Position numbers and translations under genes: made by a program. DNA of 64,000 bases from Kineococcus aurantiacus (GTDB lineage Bacteria; Actinomycetota; Actinomycetes; Actinomycetales; Kineococcaceae): assembly GCF_013409345.1 (NCBI RefSeq), contig NZ_JACCBB010000001.1:1054001-1118000 (forward strand), in the 5' to 3' direction. Under the pieces are notes generated by a model. It saw only the letters and a program-made list of their open reading frames with translations. It had not been told where the DNA came from and ran no database searches. Positions 1 to 8,816 of the stretch are shown here, one piece after another (position 1 is the first letter of the stretch; every line of letters begins with the position of its first letter).

Positions 1-481
1 CGTCGGCCAGGTGGTCGGCCGCCATCGCCAGCGTCAGCGCCTGGACCGCCCCCTTGGTCGCCGAGTACAGCGCCCGCTGCGGCAGGCCCGTCCAGGCCGC
101 GATGGAGCAGGTGTTGACGACGGCGGCGTGCCCGGAGGCCCGCAGGTGCGGCAGGGCGGCGCGGGTGGTGCGCACGATGCCGAGGACGTTGACGTCGTAG
201 ACGCGGTGCCACTCCTCGTCGTCGTTGGCGGTGACGTCGCCGACGGCGCCGACCCCGGCGTTGTTCACGAGGACGTCGAGCCCGCCGAGGTGGGCGACGG
301 CCTCGGCGACGGCGGCGCGCACCGAGGCGTCGTCGGACAGGTCGGCCCGCACGCCGTGGGCGCCGGGCGCGGGGTCGCGGTCCAGGACGACGACCCGCGC
401 GCCGTCCTGCGCGAACCGCCGCACCGTCGCCGCGCCGATGCCGGACGCCCCGCCGGTCACCAGGACCCGCAGCTCCTTCAC
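1..481 (-). CDS. SDR-family oxidoreductase (3' end cut off by window)
   Basis: Partial short-chain dehydrogenase/reductase. The N-terminus reads KELRVLVTGGASGIGAAT, the TGxxxGIG dinucleotide-binding motif of classical SDRs. It is followed by LDVLVNNAGVG (NNAG motif) and YSATKGAVQ, where Tyr and Lys are the catalytic YxxxK pair. The C-terminal part lies beyond base 1. I chose GTG at 481; an in-frame ATG is not present, and the ATG at 546 leads to a stop in another frame. It follows the FAH-family gene by 64 bases on the same strand, so the two are probably co-transcribed. Together they fit an oxidative sugar-acid route (for example L-fuconate or related 2-keto-3-deoxy acids), but the substrate is inference. 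Confidence 0.85.
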   Translation of the reverse strand, partial: MKELRVLVTGGASGIGAATVRRFAQDGARVVVLDRDPAPGAHGVRADLSDDASVRAAVAEAVAHLGGLDVLVNNAGVGAVGDVTANDDEEWHRVYDVNVLGIVRTTRAALPHLRASGHAAVVNTCSIAAWTGLPQRALYSATKGAVQALTLAMAADHLAD

Positions 482-545
482 CGCCGGCCCCCCGCGGGCG
501 CGCGGAGGCGCGCGGCGTCCGGGGCGGGGCTCGTGGACCCGGTCA

Positions 546-1388
546 TCAGGCCGCCCCGAGGACCTGTCGCATGCGGCCGAGGCCGTCGACCTCGCACTCC
601 ACGACCTGCCCGGCGCGCAGGTACGGCTTGGGGTCCGGCCGGCCCAGGGCCACGCCCGCGGGGGTGCCCGTGTTGACGAGGGCACCGGCCTCCAGCACGG
701 TGAACTGCGACAGGTACCGGACGAGCTCGCCGACGCCGAAGACCATGTCCTTCGTCGTGCCGTCCTGGCGCAGCTCCCCGTCCACCCAGCAGCGCAGCCC
801 CAGCGCCGAGGGGTCCCCGACCTCGTCGGCCGTGACGAACCAGGGGCCGAGGGGGTTGAAGGTCTCGCAGTTCTTGCCCTTGTCCCAGGTGCCGCCGCGC
901 TCGATCTGGAACTCGCGCTCGGACACGTCGTGGGACACGACGTACCCGGCGACGGCGGCCAGGCCCTCCTCGGCGGAGTCGAGGTAGCGGACGGTGCGGC
1001 CCAGGACCACGCCCAGCTCGACCTCGTAGTCGGTCTTGACCGAACCGCGCGGCACGAGGACCTCGTCGTAGGGACCCACGACGGTGGAGGGGATCTTGAG
1101 GAAGACCACCGGCTCGTCGGGGACCGGCGCGCCCGTCTCGGCGGCGTGGTCGCGGTAGTTCAGCCCGATGCACACGACCGCGTGCGGGCGCGGGACCGGC
1201 GAGCCGACCCGCAGGCCGCCGGCGTCCAGCGCGGGCGCGCCCGCGAGGGCGGCGCGGGCCCGGTCCAGGTCGGCGAACGACCAGGCGACGTCGGGGTCCA
1301 GCACACCGGACAGGTCCGCGTACGTGCCGTCCTCGCGCAGCGCGACGGGTCGTTCGGCACCCGGGGGGCCCAAGCGCAGGAGCTTCAC
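546..1388 (-). CDS. Fumarylacetoacetate hydrolase family protein
   Basis: A 280-residue FAH-fold hydrolase. The usual metal ligands are visible as E122 and E124 (YEVELGVVLG) and D154 (SHDVSERE). A lysine follows in DKGKNCETFNPLGPW and the family signature NTGTPAGV sits at 239-246. Relatives cleave acylpyruvates or 2,4-diketo acids, and the DKGKN-FNPLGPW stretch resembles 2,4-diketo-3-deoxy-L-fuconate hydrolases. The downstream partner is an SDR, which would supply such a diketo acid. Members of this fold also include oxaloacetate decarboxylases and HHDD isomerases, so the substrate remains open. About 170 bases upstream hold no gene. Confidence 0.88.
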   Translation of the reverse strand: MKLLRLGPPGAERPVALREDGTYADLSGVLDPDVAWSFADLDRARAALAGAPALDAGGLRVGSPVPRPHAVVCIGLNYRDHAAETGAPVPDEPVVFLKIPSTVVGPYDEVLVPRGSVKTDYEVELGVVLGRTVRYLDSAEEGLAAVAGYVVSHDVSEREFQIERGGTWDKGKNCETFNPLGPWFVTADEVGDPSALGLRCWVDGELRQDGTTKDMVFGVGELVRYLSQFTVLEAGALVNTGTPAGVALGRPDPKPYLRAGQVVECEVDGLGRMRQVLGAA

Positions 1389-1558
1389 GGTGTCTGCCTC
1401 TCCAGGGGTGCGGGGTCCGGCGGCCGCCGGGGCCGGGCCTCCGCGACGTCGGTGTCACTGCGGCGGGCCGCACGGAGCGCCGAGGGAGACCTCGGACGTC
1501 TGAAGCCTGTCCCGCGCTCGGTCGGCGCGTCAAGTGGGGAGATCCCCGGTCTCCCTCC

Positions 1559-2209
1559 TCAGGACGTCAGATGTCTGGCGGGCCACAGCCGCAGCACGAC
1601 CGACCGGGCGACGTCGTAGGCGAGCGTCGCGGCCTTCAGCCCCCACCGCTCCCCGAGCCGGTGGTCGGCGGCCGGGACGAGCCGGGCGGCCAGGTCCGGG
1701 CGCTGCCGGGCCACGTACCGGCGCGCCCGCCAGGCGTGCACGGGCGAGGAGGCGATCGCCAGGTACCGCCCGGCCTCCAGCCCGGCGAGGGAGAACTCGA
1801 CGTTCTCCCACGTCGTGCGCGCCTCCTCCTCGGTGCGGGTCCGGCCCGGCGCGACGCCCAGGACGTCGCGGGCGTGGGCGGCCATCACGGCGGCCTCGCT
1901 CGGGCCGCCGTCGCGGGCGTACCCGGAGAACACCAGCTGCGCCGTCGGCGAGGTGCGGACGGCGATCTCGGTGCGCCAGCGCTGCATGCGGCTGACCGAG
2001 CCGTCCGCGCGCGGCGGGCAGCCCAGGACCAGCACCACGTCCGGGGCGACGCGGCGGCGGCCACCGGGGAAGCCCCGGCGCGACGCGAGCGCGTGGACGG
2101 CCTCCACGCCCACCAGGACACCGGCCACGAGGCCCAGCACGAGACCCGGCACCAGACCCGGCACGAGCGCCGAGGACCCCGCGCCGAGGGGTCCTGCGGT
2201 CCGGGGCAC
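1559..2209 (-). CDS. YdcF/SanA-like DUF218 protein
   Basis: A 216-residue protein with an N-terminal hydrophobic segment (about residues 14-38, rich in repeated PGLV/GLV) followed by a DUF218 domain. The typical opening is seen as VVLVLGCPPRADGSVS near residue 57, then VFSGYARDGGPSEAAVM and EEEARTTWENVEFS, the conserved acidic and Asn positions of the family. DUF218 proteins such as SanA and YdcF are linked to envelope integrity, but no reaction is firmly known. Start is GTG at 2209. The gene stands alone, divergent from the aminotransferase gene, with a 12-base palindrome GGTAGCGCTACC at 2248-2259 between them. Confidence 0.8.
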   Translation of the reverse strand: MPRTAGPLGAGSSALVPGLVPGLVLGLVAGVLVGVEAVHALASRRGFPGGRRRVAPDVVLVLGCPPRADGSVSRMQRWRTEIAVRTSPTAQLVFSGYARDGGPSEAAVMAAHARDVLGVAPGRTRTEEEARTTWENVEFSLAGLEAGRYLAIASSPVHAWRARRYVARQRPDLAARLVPAADHRLGERWGLKAATLAYDVARSVVLRLWPARHLTS

Positions 2210-2348
2210 GACCTCACCCTGGCCCGCCCACCGGCGGCGGGCAACCGGGTAGCGCTACCGTCCGACACTCCGGCGTGCCACCCCCGTCCCCGGGGGCGAC
2301 CCGGCGTGCCAAGCTGGTCGGGCCCAGGACGTCCCGAGAAGGCCGGTC

Positions 2349-3557
2349 ATGAAACTCGCGCAGTCGGACAAGCTCGCCAACGTCCTCTACGACGTGCGGG
2401 GGCCCGCGCTGCGGCGGGCCCAGCAGCTGGAGGAGGCCGGGCACCGCATCCTCAAGCTGAACATCGGCAACCCGGCCCCGTTCGGCTTCGAGGCCCCCGA
2501 CGAGCTGCTGCAGGACATGATCGCCAACCTGCCCGTCGCGCAGGGCTACAGCGACTCCAAGGGCATACCGTCCGCGCGCCGGGCCGTCGTGCAGTCCAGC
2601 CAGCTCAAGGGCGTCCCCGACGTCGACGTCGCCGACGTCTACATGGGCAACGGCGTCAGCGAGCTCATCGTCATGGCGATGCAGGCCCTGCTCAACGACG
2701 GCGACGAGGTGCTCGTCCCGGCCCCGGACTACCCGCTGTGGACGGCGGCCGTCAGCCTGGCCGGGGGCCGGGCCGTGCACTACCTGTGCGACGAGTCCCA
2801 GGGCTGGGAACCGGACCTGGACCACCTGCGCTCGCGGGTCACCCCCCGCACCAAGGCGATGGTCGTCATCAACCCGAACAACCCCACCGGCGCCGTCTAC
2901 GGCACGCAGGTGCTGGAGGGGATGCTCCAGGTCGCCCGCGAGCACGGGCTGCTCGTCCTGTCCGACGAGATCTACGACAAGATCCTCTACGACGGCGCCG
3001 TGCACGTCTCGACCGCGTCGCTGGCCCCGGACCTGCTGTGCATCACCTTCAACGGCCTGTCGAAGGCGTACCGCGTGGCGGGTTTCCGCTCCGGGTGGAT
3101 GTACCTGTCCGGCCCGAAGGCGCACGCGGCGGGGTTCGTCGAGGGCCTGGACCTGCTGGCCAACATGCGCCTGTGCGCCAACGTCCCCGCCCAGCACGTC
3201 GTGCAGGCCGCGCTGTCCGGGCACCAGTCGATCGGCGACCTCGTGCTGCCCGGCGGCCGGCTGGCCGACCAGGCCCACCGCACGTGGGAGCTGCTCAACG
3301 CGATCCCCGGGGTCAGCTGCGTCAAACCGCGCGGCGCCCTGTACTGCTTCCCGCGGCTGGACCCCGAGGTGCACCGCGTCGAGGACGACTACCAGTTCAT
3401 CGTCGACCTGCTGGAGGACCAGCACGTGCTCGTCGTGCAGGGCACGGGGTTCAACTGGCCGAAACCCGACCACTTCCGCATCGTGACGCTGCCCCGCGTG
3501 GAGGACCTGGAGAACGCCGTGGGCCGGATCGGGACGTTCCTGGCGTCCCGGCGCTGA
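2349..3557 (+). CDS. PLP-dependent aminotransferase, AlaA-like
   Basis: A 402-residue class I/II aminotransferase. Sequence marks of the fold are NPNNPTG at 175-181, SDEIYDK at 205-211 and the PLP lysine K239 in GLSKAYRVAGFRSGW, with the Arg of FRSGW binding the substrate carboxylate. The short N-terminus (KLAQSDKLANVLYDVRGP) and NIGNPAPFGFEAP resemble E. coli AlaA (YfbQ), the glutamate-pyruvate aminotransferase, better than AspC. Expected role is alanine formation from pyruvate and glutamate in the cytoplasm. ATG at 2349 is preceded by GAGAAGG. It stands as a single gene, convergent with the LysR gene. Confidence 0.87.
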   Translation: MKLAQSDKLANVLYDVRGPALRRAQQLEEAGHRILKLNIGNPAPFGFEAPDELLQDMIANLPVAQGYSDSKGIPSARRAVVQSSQLKGVPDVDVADVYMGNGVSELIVMAMQALLNDGDEVLVPAPDYPLWTAAVSLAGGRAVHYLCDESQGWEPDLDHLRSRVTPRTKAMVVINPNNPTGAVYGTQVLEGMLQVAREHGLLVLSDEIYDKILYDGAVHVSTASLAPDLLCITFNGLSKAYRVAGFRSGWMYLSGPKAHAAGFVEGLDLLANMRLCANVPAQHVVQAALSGHQSIGDLVLPGGRLADQAHRTWELLNAIPGVSCVKPRGALYCFPRLDPEVHRVEDDYQFIVDLLEDQHVLVVQGTGFNWPKPDHFRIVTLPRVEDLENAVGRIGTFLASRR

Positions 3558-3575
3558 CGGGGGACCCCACCGGCC

Positions 3576-4610
3576 CTACGCGCCGGTGACCGGCGGGTCC
3601 GGCGCGCGGCCGCGGGCCCGGCCCGTCGGCACCGCCGCACGGCCCGGGGTCACGGACCCCGGGCCCACGGACCCCAGCTGCCCCGACCCGGAGGTCTCCA
3701 GGGACAGGGTGGACGTGGCCTCGCGGAAGTACCCGACGATCGCGCGCGCCGCGGGCGAGGACCCGCGGTCGCGCAGGTGCGCCAGCAGGATCCGCCGCGA
3801 CGCGACCCGGTCGGAGGCCGCCGGGTGCACCAGGCGGACGTCGTCGCGCAGGTTCGTCAGGCCCAGGCGCGGGGCGAGGGCGATGCCGAGACCGGCGGCG
3901 ACCATCGCCTGCGTCTCCTGGTAGTCCTGCGCCTGGTAGGCGATCGTCGGCTCGAACCCCCGGGCGAGGCAGCTGCGCAGCAGGACCTCCCCCACCGGGT
4001 GCCGGCGCGACCGGACGATCCACGGCTGGTCGCGCAGCGACGCGATGGAGACGTCCGACCGGCCCGCCAGCGGGCCGTCGCGCGGCACCACGAGGACCGA
4101 GGGGTCGTCGAGCAGGACCGAGGACGTGACGTCCGCGTCCGCGAACCGGTTCCAGGGGTAGTCCCACAGCAGCGCGAGCTCCACCTCGCGCGTGTGCAGC
4201 GCCTCCACGAGGTCGTCCTGCAGGGCGCTGCGCACGTGCAGCGCGACCCCGGGGTGGTCGCGCAGGAAGCGGCTGAGCACGAGCGGCAGCAGCGAGGAGC
4301 TCGCCGTGGGGAAGGACCCCAGCCGCAGGGTGCCGCCCCGCAGGCCCGAGAGGCCGTCGAGCTCGGCCTGCGCCGCCCGCAGCTCCAGCGCGATGCGCCG
4401 CGCCCGGGCCGCGAGCACGGCGCCGGCGTCGGTGAGCCGCACCCCGCGCGGGAGACGTTCCAGCAGCGGCTGGCCGACCTCCTCCTCGAGGCGGCGGACC
4501 TGCTGGGAGACCGCGGACACCGTGTAGTTCAGCTTCTCCGCCGCCGCCGTGAGGGACCCGGCGTCGGCGACGTCGGCGAGCAGCGCCATCCGGCGCACGT
4601 CGAGAGCCAC
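3576..4610 (-). CDS. LysR-family transcriptional regulator
   Basis: A 344-residue LysR-type regulator with an N-terminal winged helix-turn-helix (LTAAAEKLNYTVSAVSQQ, about 20-37) and a standard effector-binding domain. The last ~45 residues are a Pro/Gly/Arg-rich tail beyond the usual ~300-residue length. It is transcribed divergently from the PrpF-like/ABC importer operon, with 125 bases between starts. That layout is classic for a LysR protein that controls the neighbouring operon and itself, so the ligand may be the imported acid or its isomer. The ATG start is unambiguous from the position of the HTH. Confidence 0.9.
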   Translation of the reverse strand: MALDVRRMALLADVADAGSLTAAAEKLNYTVSAVSQQVRRLEEEVGQPLLERLPRGVRLTDAGAVLAARARRIALELRAAQAELDGLSGLRGGTLRLGSFPTASSSLLPLVLSRFLRDHPGVALHVRSALQDDLVEALHTREVELALLWDYPWNRFADADVTSSVLLDDPSVLVVPRDGPLAGRSDVSIASLRDQPWIVRSRRHPVGEVLLRSCLARGFEPTIAYQAQDYQETQAMVAAGLGIALAPRLGLTNLRDDVRLVHPAASDRVASRRILLAHLRDRGSSPAARAIVGYFREATSTLSLETSGSGQLGSVGPGSVTPGRAAVPTGRARGRAPDPPVTGA

Positions 4611-4735
4611 CCCGACCCTCCAGTTCTGCTACAGGGCGTTGAACCAGATCGACATTGTACTGAAGGGTGCGGCGTCGCATCCTGGACCGGTCGACGACGC
4701 CGCACCGGCTGTCGTCCGTCGAGGAAGGACCGGAC

Positions 4736-5848
4736 GTGGACATCAAGGCGACGCTCGTGCGCGGGGGGACCAGCAAGTGCTGGCTCTTCTCCGCGGTGGA
4801 CGTGCCGCGTGAACGCGACACCCTCGAAGCCCTCCTGCTCGCGGCCTACGGCGCCGCGGACCGCCGGCAGATCGACGGCGTGGGAGGCGCCACCTCCACG
4901 ACCTCCAAGGCCGCCGTCGTCGGCCGCTCGCGCACCCCCGGCGTCGACGTCGACTACCTGTTCGCCCAGGTCGGGATCGGGGAGAACGTCGTGGAGTGGG
5001 GCAGCAACTGCGGCAACTGCGCCACGGCCATCGCCCTGTACGCCGTCACCAAGGGCCTGGTCCCCACGACGGGGGACGTGACCCGCGTGCGGTTGCACAA
5101 CCTCAACACCGGCGCCCGCCTCGACGGCCTCGTGAGCACCCCGGGCGGCCTCGTCCCGGCCGAGGGGACGGCGACCGTCCCGGGGACCGAGGCCGCCGGC
5201 GTGCCCGTCGGGTTGTCCTTCCTGGACGCCGACGGCGGCACCACGGGCCGGCTGTTCCCCACCGGCGAGCGCCGCCAGCGCCTCGTGAGCGGATCCCTGG
5301 CGGTGGAGGCGACGCTCGTGGACGCGGGCGCGCCCCTGGCCCTGGTCACCGCCGCCGACCTGGGCCTCAGCGCCACCGAGAGCGTCGAGGACCTGCGGTC
5401 GCGGCTGGGCGACCTCATCGACCTGCGCGCGGCGGCCGCCGTCCGGATGGGTCTGCGCACCGCCGACGAGCCCGTCCGGCACGCCGTGCCCAAGGTCGGC
5501 GTCGTCGGGCCGCCCGCCGAGCACAAGACCAGCGAGGGGCACGTCGTCGGCGAGGACGAGCACGACGTCGCCGTCCGCATGCTGTCGATGTTCGACGTCC
5601 ACCCCGTCATCGGGCTCACCTCCGCCGTGGGGGTCGCGACGGCGGCCCTCGAGGAGGGCACCGTGGTGGCCCGCGCGGCGCGCCGGCGCACCGGCGGCAC
5701 CGTGCGGCTGGGGACCCCCGGCGGCGTCGTCACCGTCACCGTCACCGGTCCGGCCGCGACCGACGGGGCACCCCGCCGCGAGGTCACCGTGCAGCGCGCC
5801 GCGCGCGTCATCGCGGACGCCACCATCTACACGCCCGCCCTCGTCTGA
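4736..5848 (+). CDS. PrpF-family isomerase (2-methylaconitate / oxalomesaconate type)
   Basis: A 370-residue PrpF-like protein. Diagnostic segments are LVRGGTSKCW near the N-terminus, STTSKAAVVG (K58, matching the catalytic Lys of PrpF) and GSNCGNCATA (C92, matching the active-site Cys region). Known members isomerise or tautomerise unsaturated tricarboxylates: trans-2-methylaconitate (PrpF), 4-oxalomesaconate (GalD), 3-methylitaconate. I chose GTG 4736 because GAGGAAGGA lies just upstream. The next genes are a full ABC importer, so I infer that the imported compound is a tricarboxylate-like acid that PrpF channels onward. No aconitase or methylcitrate genes are nearby, so the propionate pathway is not supported. 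Confidence 0.85.
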   Translation: MDIKATLVRGGTSKCWLFSAVDVPRERDTLEALLLAAYGAADRRQIDGVGGATSTTSKAAVVGRSRTPGVDVDYLFAQVGIGENVVEWGSNCGNCATAIALYAVTKGLVPTTGDVTRVRLHNLNTGARLDGLVSTPGGLVPAEGTATVPGTEAAGVPVGLSFLDADGGTTGRLFPTGERRQRLVSGSLAVEATLVDAGAPLALVTAADLGLSATESVEDLRSRLGDLIDLRAAAAVRMGLRTADEPVRHAVPKVGVVGPPAEHKTSEGHVVGEDEHDVAVRMLSMFDVHPVIGLTSAVGVATAALEEGTVVARAARRRTGGTVRLGTPGGVVTVTVTGPAATDGAPRREVTVQRAARVIADATIYTPALV

Positions 5849-5931
5849 GGGCACCCCCAGCACCACCGCGCCACCGCACCACCGCCCCCGCACCCCCACC
5901 GCACCACCCGCAGCGTCGCGAAGGAGCAGTC

Positions 5932-7038
5932 ATGGAAGTCACGCTCGAGAACGTCTCGATCGCCTACGGCGGGGCGGTCGCGGTGAAGGACCTGAGCATC
6001 CACATCAAGGACGCCGAGTCGCTCGTCCTGCTCGGCAAGTCCGGGTGCGGCAAGACGACGACGATGCGCAGCATCGCCGGCCTCGAGACCCCCGTCGCCG
6101 GCCGCATCACCATCGGGGACCAGGTCGTCTTCGACAGCGCCGCGGGCATCGACGTGCCCTCGTACAAGCGGCAGGTGGGCATGGTGTTCCAGTCCTACGC
6201 GGTCTGGCCCCACCGGACGATCTTCCAGAACGTGGCGTTCCCGCTGAAGATGCAGAAGCTCGGCCGCCGCGAGATCGCCGAACGCGTCGGCGAGGTCCTC
6301 GAGGTCGTCGGCCTCAGCGACTTCGCCGACCGCGGGGCGAGCCTGCTGTCCGGCGGTCAGATGCAGCGGGTGGCCCTGGCCCGCAGCCTCGTCATGCGTC
6401 CCCGGGTGCTGCTGCTCGACGAACCCCTCTCGAACCTCGACGCGCGGCTGCGCGAGCGGCTGCGGGTCGAACTGCGGTCCATCCAGCAGAAGCTCGACCT
6501 CACGTGCGTGTACGTCACCCACGACCAGACCGAGGCGATGGCGCTCGCGGACCGCGTCGCCCTCATGCAGTCCGGTCGCATCGTGCAGTGCGCGGCGCCG
6601 GAGGAGGTCTACGAGCGCCCCGTGAGCGCCTCGATCGCCGACTTCCTCGGGGTCAGCAACATCCTGCCCGTCGAGGCCGACGGCACCGACCGCCGGTTCC
6701 GCCTGGCCAGCACGAGCCTGGAGCTGGAGTGCGGGGACGTCTGCGGCGCCGGTCTGCCCGGTGCCGGGACCGAACTGCGCGCCTGCATCCGGCCCGAGGA
6801 CCTGCACCTCGACGCCGACCGCGGACCGGGCCGGCAGCCGAACTGCTGGGCCGGGGTCGTCGACGTCGTCAGCTACCAGGGCGCCACGACCGTCTACCAG
6901 GTGGTGCTCGACGACGGGCCGAGCCTGCAGGTCGCCTCCCCGCGCCGCCTGGGCTCCCCCTTCGTCAAGGGCGACCGCGTCCGCACCTCGATCGCGGCCC
7001 GCGACGTGCAGGTGCTCCCGGCGGAGGTGGCCGCGTGA
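5932..7038 (+). CDS. ABC importer ATP-binding subunit (FbpC/PotA-like)
   Basis: A 368-residue ABC ATPase of the iron/spermidine/sugar class. Walker A GKSGCGKTT is at 35-43, Q-loop VFQSY at 86-90, signature LSGGQ at 139-143, Walker B VLLLDEP at 159-165 and the switch His in VTHDQTEAMALADR (H197). The C-terminal ~120 residues form a TOBE-like regulatory domain (ACIRPEDLHL). ATG 5932 has a strong AAGGAG site. It sits 83 bases after the PrpF gene, and its stop overlaps the permease start (GTGA). It energises import through the downstream permease. Confidence 0.92.
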   Translation: MEVTLENVSIAYGGAVAVKDLSIHIKDAESLVLLGKSGCGKTTTMRSIAGLETPVAGRITIGDQVVFDSAAGIDVPSYKRQVGMVFQSYAVWPHRTIFQNVAFPLKMQKLGRREIAERVGEVLEVVGLSDFADRGASLLSGGQMQRVALARSLVMRPRVLLLDEPLSNLDARLRERLRVELRSIQQKLDLTCVYVTHDQTEAMALADRVALMQSGRIVQCAAPEEVYERPVSASIADFLGVSNILPVEADGTDRRFRLASTSLELECGDVCGAGLPGAGTELRACIRPEDLHLDADRGPGRQPNCWAGVVDVVSYQGATTVYQVVLDDGPSLQVASPRRLGSPFVKGDRVRTSIAARDVQVLPAEVAA

Positions 7039-8816
7039 GCACCGGCACCCTGCCCCGCAGCCAGACGCCTCCCACCCTGACCCGCACCCCCAGCGGTCCG
7101 GGCCGCCGGCGCCGTGCGCTGAGCCTGACCCGGCGCAGCACCTTCACCGGCGTCCAGCTCCTCCTGCTGGCCCTGCTGGTGGTCGTCCCGATGGCCCTCA
7201 TCGTGCTGGCGGCGTTCTCGGACGAGGTGCCGCGGCCCGGGGCCGCGACGCTCGGCGGGCTGACCCTCGGCAACTTCTCGATCGTCGTCTCGCACGCCTC
7301 GCTCGTCGCGCTCGGGAACTCCGTCCTCATCGCGGGGTGCGCCTCCGTCGGCGCGATGGTCATCGGGTGCGGGCTGGCGTTCCTCGCCGCCCGGACCGAC
7401 GTGCGCTGGAAACTCCTCGTGTACTTCGCGGGCATCGCCCCGATGTTCCTGCCCTCCCTCGTCGGGGCGCTGGCCTGGTCGCTGCTGGCCGGTCCCGGCA
7501 CGGGGTACCTCAACGTGGTGCTGCGCTCGGTGGGGATCGGCAACGTGTTCGACGTCTACTCCCACCTCGGGATGGTCTTCGTCCTCACGCTGTACTACGC
7601 GCCCTACGCGTTCCTGCTCGTGTACGGCTCGCTCGCCCTCATGAACCCCGACCTGGAGGACGCCGCCGGCGTCCACGGCGGCAGCATGCGCAGCACGCTG
7701 CGCGAGGTCACGTTCCCGCTGGCCCTGCCCGCGGCCCTGGGGTCGGGCGTGCTGATCTTCGCCCTGACGATGGAGAACTTCCCCGTCGCCCAGATGATCG
7801 GGACGCCCGGTCAGGTCGAGACGCTCCCGACGTTCATCTACCGGCTCATGAACGCGGCCCCCGCCCGCGGCACGGAGGCCGCCGCCGTCGCCGTCGTCCT
7901 GACGCTCGTGCTCATGGTCGTCACCGCGGTCCAGCAGCGGGTCGTCCTCAAGCGCAAGTTCACGACCGTCTCCGGCAAGGGCATGAAACCCCGCGTCCTG
8001 GCGATCGGCCGGTGGCGCACGATCGGCCTGGTCCTGGCCGCGGCCTACCTGTTCCTGGCCCTGGTGCTGCCGGCCCTGGCGCTGCTGCTGGCCTCGCTGC
8101 AGAGCTCCCCGTACCTGTCGGACCTGAGCCAGCTGACGACGGCGGGCGGTCTGTCCTTCTGGTCCCTCGGCCACACCGCGATCGACCCGGAGTTCCTGCA
8201 CGCGCTGCGCAACAGCCTGCTGGTGGCGGTCGTCGCCGCGACCGTCGGCACGACGCTCAGCTTCGTCGTCGGGTACACCGTCTACCGCACCACGAGCCCG
8301 GGCCGGAAGGTCCTGGAGTACGTCGCGATGGCGCCGCTGGCCGTGCCCGCGATCGTCATGGGCCTGGGCCTGCTGTGGACGTGGGTCGCCGCCCCCGTGC
8401 CGGTGTACGGGACCGTCGCCGTCCTCGTCATCGCCTTCGTCGGGATCTACCTGCCGCAGGGGTACCGCGGCACCACGGCGAGCATCCTGCAGGTCGACGA
8501 CGACCTGGAGGACTCCGCGGTCCTGCTCGGCGCCCGCCGGTTCCGGGCCGTCCGCACGGTGACCGTGCCCCTCATGCGGACGGGGTTGCTGTCCACCCTC
8601 CTGCTGCTGCTCATGCTGTCGATGCGCGAACTGTCGGCCGCCCTGTTCCTCTTCACCTCCGACACCCGGTTGCTGTCGATCGTGGTCTTCGACGAGTACG
8701 ACAACGGGGCGCTGCGCGACGCGGCGTCCACCAGCCTCCTGTACTGCCTCGCGATCATGGTCGTCGTGCTGCTGGCCCGACTCCTCGGGGCCCGCCCCGC
8801 GAACGGAGCACGCTGA
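7035..8816 (+). CDS. ABC importer permease, two fused transmembrane domains (FbpB-like)
   Basis: A 593-residue inner-membrane protein made of two complete binding-protein-dependent permease domains in tandem. Each half carries an EAA coupling loop: EDAAGVHGGSMRSTLREV in the first half and EDSAVLLGARRFRAVRTV in the second. About twelve hydrophobic segments are visible after a 35-residue cytoplasmic, Arg-rich leader. A single fused polypeptide replacing a permease pair is typical of FbpB/SfuB ferric and 2-aminoethylphosphonate importers. Start GTG 7035 overlaps the ATPase stop, and its own stop overlaps the next ATG (TGATG), so the three proteins should be made in step. Confidence 0.9.
   Translation: MSTGTLPRSQTPPTLTRTPSGPGRRRRALSLTRRSTFTGVQLLLLALLVVVPMALIVLAAFSDEVPRPGAATLGGLTLGNFSIVVSHASLVALGNSVLIAGCASVGAMVIGCGLAFLAARTDVRWKLLVYFAGIAPMFLPSLVGALAWSLLAGPGTGYLNVVLRSVGIGNVFDVYSHLGMVFVLTLYYAPYAFLLVYGSLALMNPDLEDAAGVHGGSMRSTLREVTFPLALPAALGSGVLIFALTMENFPVAQMIGTPGQVETLPTFIYRLMNAAPARGTEAAAVAVVLTLVLMVVTAVQQRVVLKRKFTTVSGKGMKPRVLAIGRWRTIGLVLAAAYLFLALVLPALALLLASLQSSPYLSDLSQLTTAGGLSFWSLGHTAIDPEFLHALRNSLLVAVVAATVGTTLSFVVGYTVYRTTSPGRKVLEYVAMAPLAVPAIVMGLGLLWTWVAAPVPVYGTVAVLVIAFVGIYLPQGYRGTTASILQVDDDLEDSAVLLGARRFRAVRTVTVPLMRTGLLSTLLLLLMLSMRELSAALFLFTSDTRLLSIVVFDEYDNGALRDAASTSLLYCLAIMVVVLLARLLGARPANGAR

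Noticed and set aside
1494-1576. GGACGTC-type repeats downstream of the DUF218 gene
   Set aside because: Two loosely related GACGTC motifs are easily expected by chance in this base composition, and no regulator is adjacent.
2248-2259. GGTAGCGCTACC palindrome between DUF218 and aminotransferase genes
   Set aside because: A perfect 12-mer, but isolated and without a matching regulator; kept only as a note.
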